From Glycine soja (lineage: Eukaryota > Streptophyta > Magnoliopsida > Fabales > Fabaceae): DNA of 64,000 nucleotides. The stretch lies in contig NC_041003.1 in NCBI RefSeq assembly GCF_004193775.1, positions 24,792,685 to 24,856,684 of the forward strand, given 5' to 3'. Positions 58,772 to 64,000 of this stretch are shown in pieces; positions within the stretch are counted from its first letter, which is position 1, and every line of letters starts with the position of its first letter. Position numbers and translations under genes: made by a program. The notes under the pieces are model-generated. The model did no database searches, was not told the origin of the DNA, and saw only the letters and a list, made by a program, of their open reading frames with translations.

Positions 58772-60593
58772 ACCAAAACATAAGATCACCCAGTGAGGTA
58801 AAAGTGTCAAGCTAATGACGTTAAAGAAGTGCTTCCTGGGAGGCAACCCAGTTTTAATTTCCGGTATCTTTGATTTTCATGCATTTAATCATTTGGAACT
58901 TGCTATATAATCTGTACATAGGAGTATATCAGCCAATCTTTGAATGTTTAACATAAGGGTTTCAATTTCTTGGAAAAAGAACTAAAAAATAACTTAGAAA
59001 ACTTTTTTCTGAAAAATAGTCCTTTCGCTAAGTGCAAGCCTCGCACTAAATGCATCTTTGTTCATACGCTAAGCCACGAGTCTCAAGCACTTAACACCCA
59101 ACCCTTGCATCTGAGGCTGATTTGGTCCGCTAAGCTGGCCAAGGTTGAGCTAAGCCAACTTCAATTGTATCTAAATTCGGCTAAGCTTCAGCCTGATCAC
59201 TAAGCGACAACTTGTCCTTGGCTAAGCATGACCTAGTGTCACCAAGCACAATTCCTTACGACCATAACTGGGGTTCATGAAGCTAAGCGCCATTCATGGT
59301 AGCTAAGCCGAATTCCTTACGGCAATGTGAGCGCTAAGCGAGTCCTTATCAGCTAAGCGCATGCTCCTCTGTACTTAAGATGCATCATTTTAGCTAAGCC
59401 AGCCATTGCCTTGCTTAGCGAGAGTTGCAACTTTTCGGATCTACAAACCTCGCTAGGCAGTCTTATCCTAGCGCTAAGCCAAGCATGTGTGTTAAAAAAA
59501 ACTGATTTTGAATTTGAAATGTCGGCTAAGCGCGCGGGTCCGCTAAGCGAACCTTGTTGAGAAACCAAACGTCTCTCTGGCTCGCTTAGCGCAACGGTCC
59601 GCTAAGCAAAAGTGTCAAAAACTGCTTAAGTGAGTGTAACAGCAGTTACACTCACACTTGCCAGATTTCAGAAACTCCTTCTCTACACTCTGTCTCTCCA
59701 AAAATTTGCACATTTTGCCTTTGTACTTTCTCTTTGTGTTGTCTACTTCCAATCCCAAAGCATTAACAATCCGAGTAAGTTCCTTGATTCTTTTTTCTTT
59801 TTTTCTTGTCTAAACTTTAGGGTAGAAGACTTCAACTGTAGTTTTAGATTTTTAGGGTTTTTATGTTTTGTTAGAATTAGTTTAAGATTAGGACTATATA
59901 AACTTGTATACTGTATTGAGTATGGTGCACACATTGCATGTCTGATATGCCTTTTAGAGGCTTGAAAAGTACTAGAAAACGAACTACGTTTTCTGGAAAA
60001 ATGCGATGAACTTGCTAAGCGAGCATGCTGCGCTAAGCGAATTCATCAGTACTCATTGTGTATATAGGAATTCTCTGAAGAACTCGTTATGCGCACCTAC
60101 CATGCTAAGCAAGTTCATTCTTTGAGGATGAACACTCATCCTCTTGCTGAGCTACCTGTGGCTAAGCGAGGCTGAATCGCTAAGCCCAGGTAACTTAGAC
60201 AATTTTTTGATAATGGCCACACGCTAAGCCGAGCTTGCCTGAGCCAAGCGTGATTTGTTGCGGCATCCGCTGATCTAAGCAAGCTTCGCTCGCTAAGCTC
60301 CCAATACTTAGTGGAATTTTTGAAGAGTTGGTGTCGCTAAGTGCAGCCTTTAAGGAGCATAGTGCATATCCTTGCGGAAGATGTTCTGCTTAGCGGGCGC
60401 TGTCCAGCTAAGCCAATTCTGCAGAAGCTAAATTTCTGCAACTTTCGCTAAGCGGCTCCTCATGTCGCTAAGCGGTAGTGTTTTTTTTGCAAAGGCCAAC
60501 TAAGCAGACCTTGTCTCGCTTAGCGGCCAGTGTCTTTTTTAGTTTTTGAAATTTGAATAACTTGTGTCCTAATTAATTGTTTAGTTCCTTTAT
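58772..60593 (+). repeat. noncoding region of element E with about thirty GCTAAGC motifs
   Basis: Begins with CTTCCTGGGAGGCAACCCAG, a segment common after the coding region of related legume elements. From 59020 to 60530 the heptamer GCTAAGC or its complement (often as CGCTAAGCG) occurs about thirty times at irregular spacing, with a gap at 59640-60000. No long open frame. GTAAGT at about 59772 and TATATGCAG at 60591-60599 could be the ends of an intron that would bring ORF2 onto a spliced message. Confidence 0.7.
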
Positions 60594-60599
60594 ATGCAG

Positions 60600-62072
60600 A
60601 TGGCTTCTAGAAAACGTAAAAGTATTGGTTTAAGACCCACAACACAGTATGACACAAGGAGATTCTCTTCCTTAGATGCTTGGACTAGATACACAGATAA
60701 TGTTCTAGGGAGAAACATTTCTCCTGAGAGGAAGGTAGAGCTCTATCGCACTGAGCTAGATGACTTTAAGGCTGAATTGGAGAGGTGTAATTTACATAAA
60801 CGCCTCACCAATTTAGTCGATGGGAGTATAGACCTGGCTTTGGTGAAAGAGTTCTATGCAAATTTATACAGTTCTGAGGACCGTCCACCAAAGTAGTCCA
60901 GAGTCAGAGGTCATTTGGTGAAGATTGATGTTGACAGTCTCAACACATTCTTGGACACACATGTGGTATTAGCTGAGGGACAAACTCTGCCCGCATACTG
61001 CAGATACTACAGGTTGCCTATAAACTTCAGAGAGATAGAGGTTGCCTTATGCATACCTGGCCGAGGGTTCATCTTGAACTCTGAGGGCCATCCTGGGAAG
61101 ATTCTCATGAAGGATTTGACTACACTAGCTCAGGTGTGGAGTGTCCTCTCATACTCCAAATTGGCCCCCACATCACATACCTCTGATCTGACAGTGGACA
61201 GAGCTAGGTTGATCTTTGGCCTCGTCTCTCACTTGGATATGAACATAGGAGCGCTGATTTCTGGCCTGATGACCTCTATAGCCCAGTCAAACACTTCTAG
61301 ACTTGGGTTCCCTGCTCTGATCACCGCATTATGCTGGGCCAAAGGGGTTGTCTCTTACAGCCTTACCTTTGAGCGCCTAAGCCTGGTCATTAACTTGGCC
61401 TACATCAAGAAGAACTGTTGGAATCCCGACGATCTAACAGTTTCTATCCAAGGGGCTAGGAGGGTGAGGGCAAGGCCAACTAAGCTTCCTTCTACTTCTA
61501 TAGCTCCTACTCCAGCATCCACTTTAGTAGACCCTTTTGTCCCAGCTTAGACAGATTCTCAACGCTTTGAAACCATGCTTTAGAGCATTCATCAGGGATA
61601 GATCATTTTACTACAAAGTTTATAGTTGGTGGCGCCTCTAGGATCTATTCCTTCTGTTTAGCAGTTCAGGGAGATGGTAGCCTGGCCCGGGACCTAACCT
61701 TCTCTTCATAGGGAAGATGAAGGTCCCATAGCCCAGGTACCTCAGCATATGGAGGATGAGTCATCTGAGGCCACCATCCCAGAGCCATTTGATATAGGAG
61801 AAGAGGCAGAGGAGACACAGGTGAGATCGGTAGCTGCTGCCACTCCTGAGCGATCCCTTGAGGCTACTTCAGAGCCTTTTGCACCAGTGGTAAGCCTACC
61901 CTCACCTCAGCCTGCAGCAGACCCCTCCACTCCTCTTCTAGAGATGCCAGAGGACCCGACTACACCAGTCCTAGCTATGGACACTTCTCCTCCAACTACT
62001 CCAATGCTTCAGCTGACAGATGAGGAGGATGGTCAGACACAGGACACCCAGGACCAGCCACAGGAATTGTGA
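60600..62072 (+). pseudogene. ORF2 of element E (putative plant transposon protein domain)
   Basis: The ATG at 60600 (MASRKRKSIGLRPTTQYDTR) follows a TGCAG acceptor-like sequence. The frame runs to 62072 with TAG at 60894-60896 and 61548-61550 and several more TAG/TAA between 61575 and 61700, all in one frame. The globular part (residues about 15-300: VALCIPGRGFILNSEGHPGK, ARLIFGLVSHLDMNIGALIS, LGFPALITALCWAKGV) has the pattern of the putative plant transposon protein domain. The tail (61749-62072) is acidic and P/T-rich (STPLLEMPEDPTTPVLAMDT). No signal peptide, membrane segment or known catalytic motif. Function unknown; a related ORF stands in the copia element at 18322-19434. Confidence 0.75.
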
Positions 62073-63401
62073 TTCCTAATGACACTTTTTGCTTTTTGGT
62101 TTATTATTATAATTATTGTTTTAGTACAGTAATTCCTTTTTGCTATTTTTATTTGTGGGTAGTTAGTTTTCTCATCCTGAAGCATTTTGAACAGTTTTTT
62201 ATGACATGGTAGTGAAACACTTTTATCTTTTTGTGAAAAATGGGTGTATGCTTTTATTTTGAGTGAGTGCATGATTTTGATGGAGTTTGTGTTTCTTTTC
62301 ATGAGTTTGAGCAAGTGTGTATGTTAGACAAAGAAAGAACAAGAATGTGAACTTGCAATTAGAATTGTTAGTCAGTAGATAGATTGATTGTGAAAGAAAA
62401 GCTTGAACCAAAACCAATGAGAGTGTGACCTTAAACTGTGAGTGAACGACTAGCTGTGAGTAATAATCTTTGCATGAATCTCTGAATTTTATAATTAAAT
62501 GTATAAATGAGAACATGATGAAGGCCATGATTGTACATACACAAGCCTTTTGACCAAAAAGCTTACCTAGAATGATAATTATATCCTTTGCACCCTTTTT
62601 GAGCTGAGTGATTTTGTCATAAATTGAACCCTGAAATTAAATATTTATCTCCTGATACCTTGCTTAGATTCTAGGAGAGCATATGGTTCAAGGCAAAATT
62701 TACCCCAAATTTGGGGGAGTAAACTCAGTTAGAATGCAAAGAAAAAGGTAGAGCATCAGCACACACAACAAATAAGTTGTATGTTTAAAAAAATTGTGTT
62801 GTTACAATAAGGTCAAAAGCAAATTAAGAGGAAAAGATGGTGAGAAAGATACTTGGATGACACAAGATTATTTGGATAAGTCTAGGATTTATGCTCTCTT
62901 AGAATCTAAACCCTTTAATCCTAGAAAAACCAATGAATTTTTGTAGCCAAGCCTCACTACAAGCCTGAGAAAGTCCTTTTTGATTTTGTTTATACATTTT
63001 TGACTTTATGGCATGAGATGAAGTGCAAAGATTGGACCTCTTGCTAGTTGTTATTAATGAATAGCATAAACACTTGTGCTTGAGTGAAACAGTAGCTGTG
63101 AGACTGTGGTTTAAGCTATTTTCCTTGATGTCTGTCTTATGCCTAACTCCATCTAATTGTTTAGGTTACATTTTATTCTTCTCTTTGGATAATTGCATAC
63201 CTCGTGAAACACAAGTGATGAAGGCATTTTAGTCCATTCTCTTATCATGCAATCAGTAACTTTTGTTACATACACCTTTGTACATAGTCACTGCATGTCA
63301 TTGTCACTTGAGGACAAGTGAGTTGTGCTCTTTTTGCTTGAGGACAAGTGAGTTGTTCTCTTTTTGCTTGAGGACAAGCAAAACTGTAAATTTGGGGGAG
63401 T
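62073..63401 (+). other. 3' spacer of element E with polypurine tract
   Basis: No supported coding. TTTACCCCAAATTTGGGGGAGTAA at about 62699-62722 is a decayed or auxiliary purine tract. A 30-bp repeat lies at 63307-63366, and AAATTTGGGGGAGT at 63388-63401 directly precedes the 3' LTR and is the likely plus-strand primer. Confidence 0.7.
63307..63380 (+). repeat. 30-bp tandem repeat before the polypurine tract
   Basis: Two full copies and a partial third of cttgaggacaagtgagttgt(g/t)ctctttttg (63307, 63337, 63367). CTTGAGGACAAG is also a palindromic-looking motif found before the purine tract in element B as TTGAGGACAA. Confidence 0.88.
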
Positions 63402-64000
63402 TGTTAGTCGGTGAATACAACTAACTTTTGTGTATAAAACTTGTATAAATTGTATCAGACTCTTCCAATTTATGGTTATTTTGTAGTGTTACAAGTATTT
63501 TCTGTTAAGTATAGGTAATAAATACTTAGTACTTCCATTTTGTGTGTTTAATAATCATTTTCTCTCAATTTCAGGTTAATTAGGCAAGCTTTGAAAAGTT
63601 TTGTTTTTCACCTTCTCGTTAAGCCAATCTGCTGGCTTAGCGAGCGCCCGCTAAACACAACACTCATGGGCTAAGCGCGAGAAATACTCTGGAAGAAGAT
63701 GAGTTGTACAGGTTCACTAAGTGCACCTCTTCATCTCACTAAGCACACCGCTTCAGTTCATCCACTAAGTCAGAAAGGCACGCGCTAAGGAGAAATTCAC
63801 TAATGTGCGCTAAGCGGTCTGTAAGTGCGCTAAGCGCACGAGCACGAACAAGGCCACCTATTTAAGCCTGAAATAAGATCTTGTGAAGGGAGTTTGGACT
63901 GGGATTCAGAGCTTTGCATGTCTAGGGTTTCTAGAGAGAGAAAGCTCCAAGTTCCAGAGAGTTTTGAGAGATTTTTTGTGTGAACATCTGCAGAGACCAG
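63402..64000 (+). repeat. 3' LTR of element E (cut by window end)
   Basis: The first 599 bp of an LTR starting TGTTAGTCGGTGAATACAAC, co-linear with 53512 and 54811, with its gctaagc block at 63620-63842. By eye its first 150 bp differ at about 8 positions from the 53512 copy and about 11 from the 54811 copy. Confidence 0.92.

Larger units (their letters stand above)
54811..64000 (+). mobile_element. element E: gag-protease-ORF2 retrotransposon without RT or integrase
   Basis: In order: 5' LTR (54811-56225), tRNA-Asp-type primer-binding site, gag (56397-57236, continuing frameshifted to 57799), retropepsin (about 58140-58771), a noncoding region rich in gctaagc (58772-60599), ORF2 (60600-62072), spacer, polypurine tract and the start of the 3' LTR (63402 onward, cut by the window end). 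No reverse transcriptase, RNase H or integrase motif is visible in any frame. Gag resembles the Athila/Tat lineage. The element must use enzymes supplied in trans. The family has left a solo LTR at 27745-29107. Confidence 0.88.

Overview
This window is plant nuclear DNA, most likely from a legume and probably soybean (Glycine). I infer this from AT-rich intergenic sequence, split host exons, SIRE1-like copia and Athila-lineage gypsy retrotransposons of types familiar from soybean, and CACTA ends built from ACATCGGTT-type subterminal repeats. I see no intact host gene, no tRNA or rRNA gene and no CRISPR array. The window is a nested stack of transposable elements lying in and around broken host-gene fragments. 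Exact target-site duplications (TSDs) let much of the insertion order be read directly.

Layout. 1-1521: AT-rich DNA with a degenerate CACTA-like end (503-800) and a decayed open frame. 1522-11030: element A, an Athila-lineage gypsy retrotransposon on the minus strand, gag-pol open except for three stop codons, 5' LTR truncated. 11031-13085: unassigned DNA, then an LTR-like stretch rich in AATCGATTA. 13226-13815: three exons of an EDR2-like (DUF1336) host gene. They are cut by a gypsy solo LTR (13812-22813, TSD ctggt), which holds a copia/SIRE-like element (14117-21565), whose gag is in turn split by an inverted solo LTR of the same copia family (15502-17077, TSD tcttc).

23208-49880 is one CACTA (En/Spm) transposon of 26.7 kb with matching ends and TSD ata. 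It encodes, on the minus strand, a decayed tnp2-type transposase (27101-31447) and a second TnpA-like protein fused to a Ulp1-type cysteine protease domain (23873-26770). Three later insertions sit inside it: a solo LTR of the element E family in the transposase (27745-29107), a Pack-MULE (33939-36654, 10-bp TSD) carrying pieces of two host genes, METTL23 on plus and PIP5K on minus, and a complete second Athila-lineage element, B (38325-47812, TSD tacat). Subtracting these, the original CACTA was about 13.1 kb.

49884-64000: an exon of a HAD-type nucleotidase-like gene, a decayed plant-mobile-domain (PMD) gene cut off by an LTR at 53512, a second LTR copy abutting it at 54811, and then element E, which runs past the window end. 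E encodes gag, a retropepsin-like protease and a second ORF (putative plant transposon protein domain), but no reverse transcriptase, RNase H or integrase, so it looks non-autonomous.

The most interesting points are the double-capture Pack-MULE inside the CACTA, the gag-protease-ORF2 element E with its roughly thirty GCTAAGC motifs, the presence of the same ORF2-type domain in an unrelated copia element, and a consistent bias of nonsense codons towards CAG to TAG, CAA to TAA and CGA to TGA changes, as expected from C-to-T decay of methylated cytosines.
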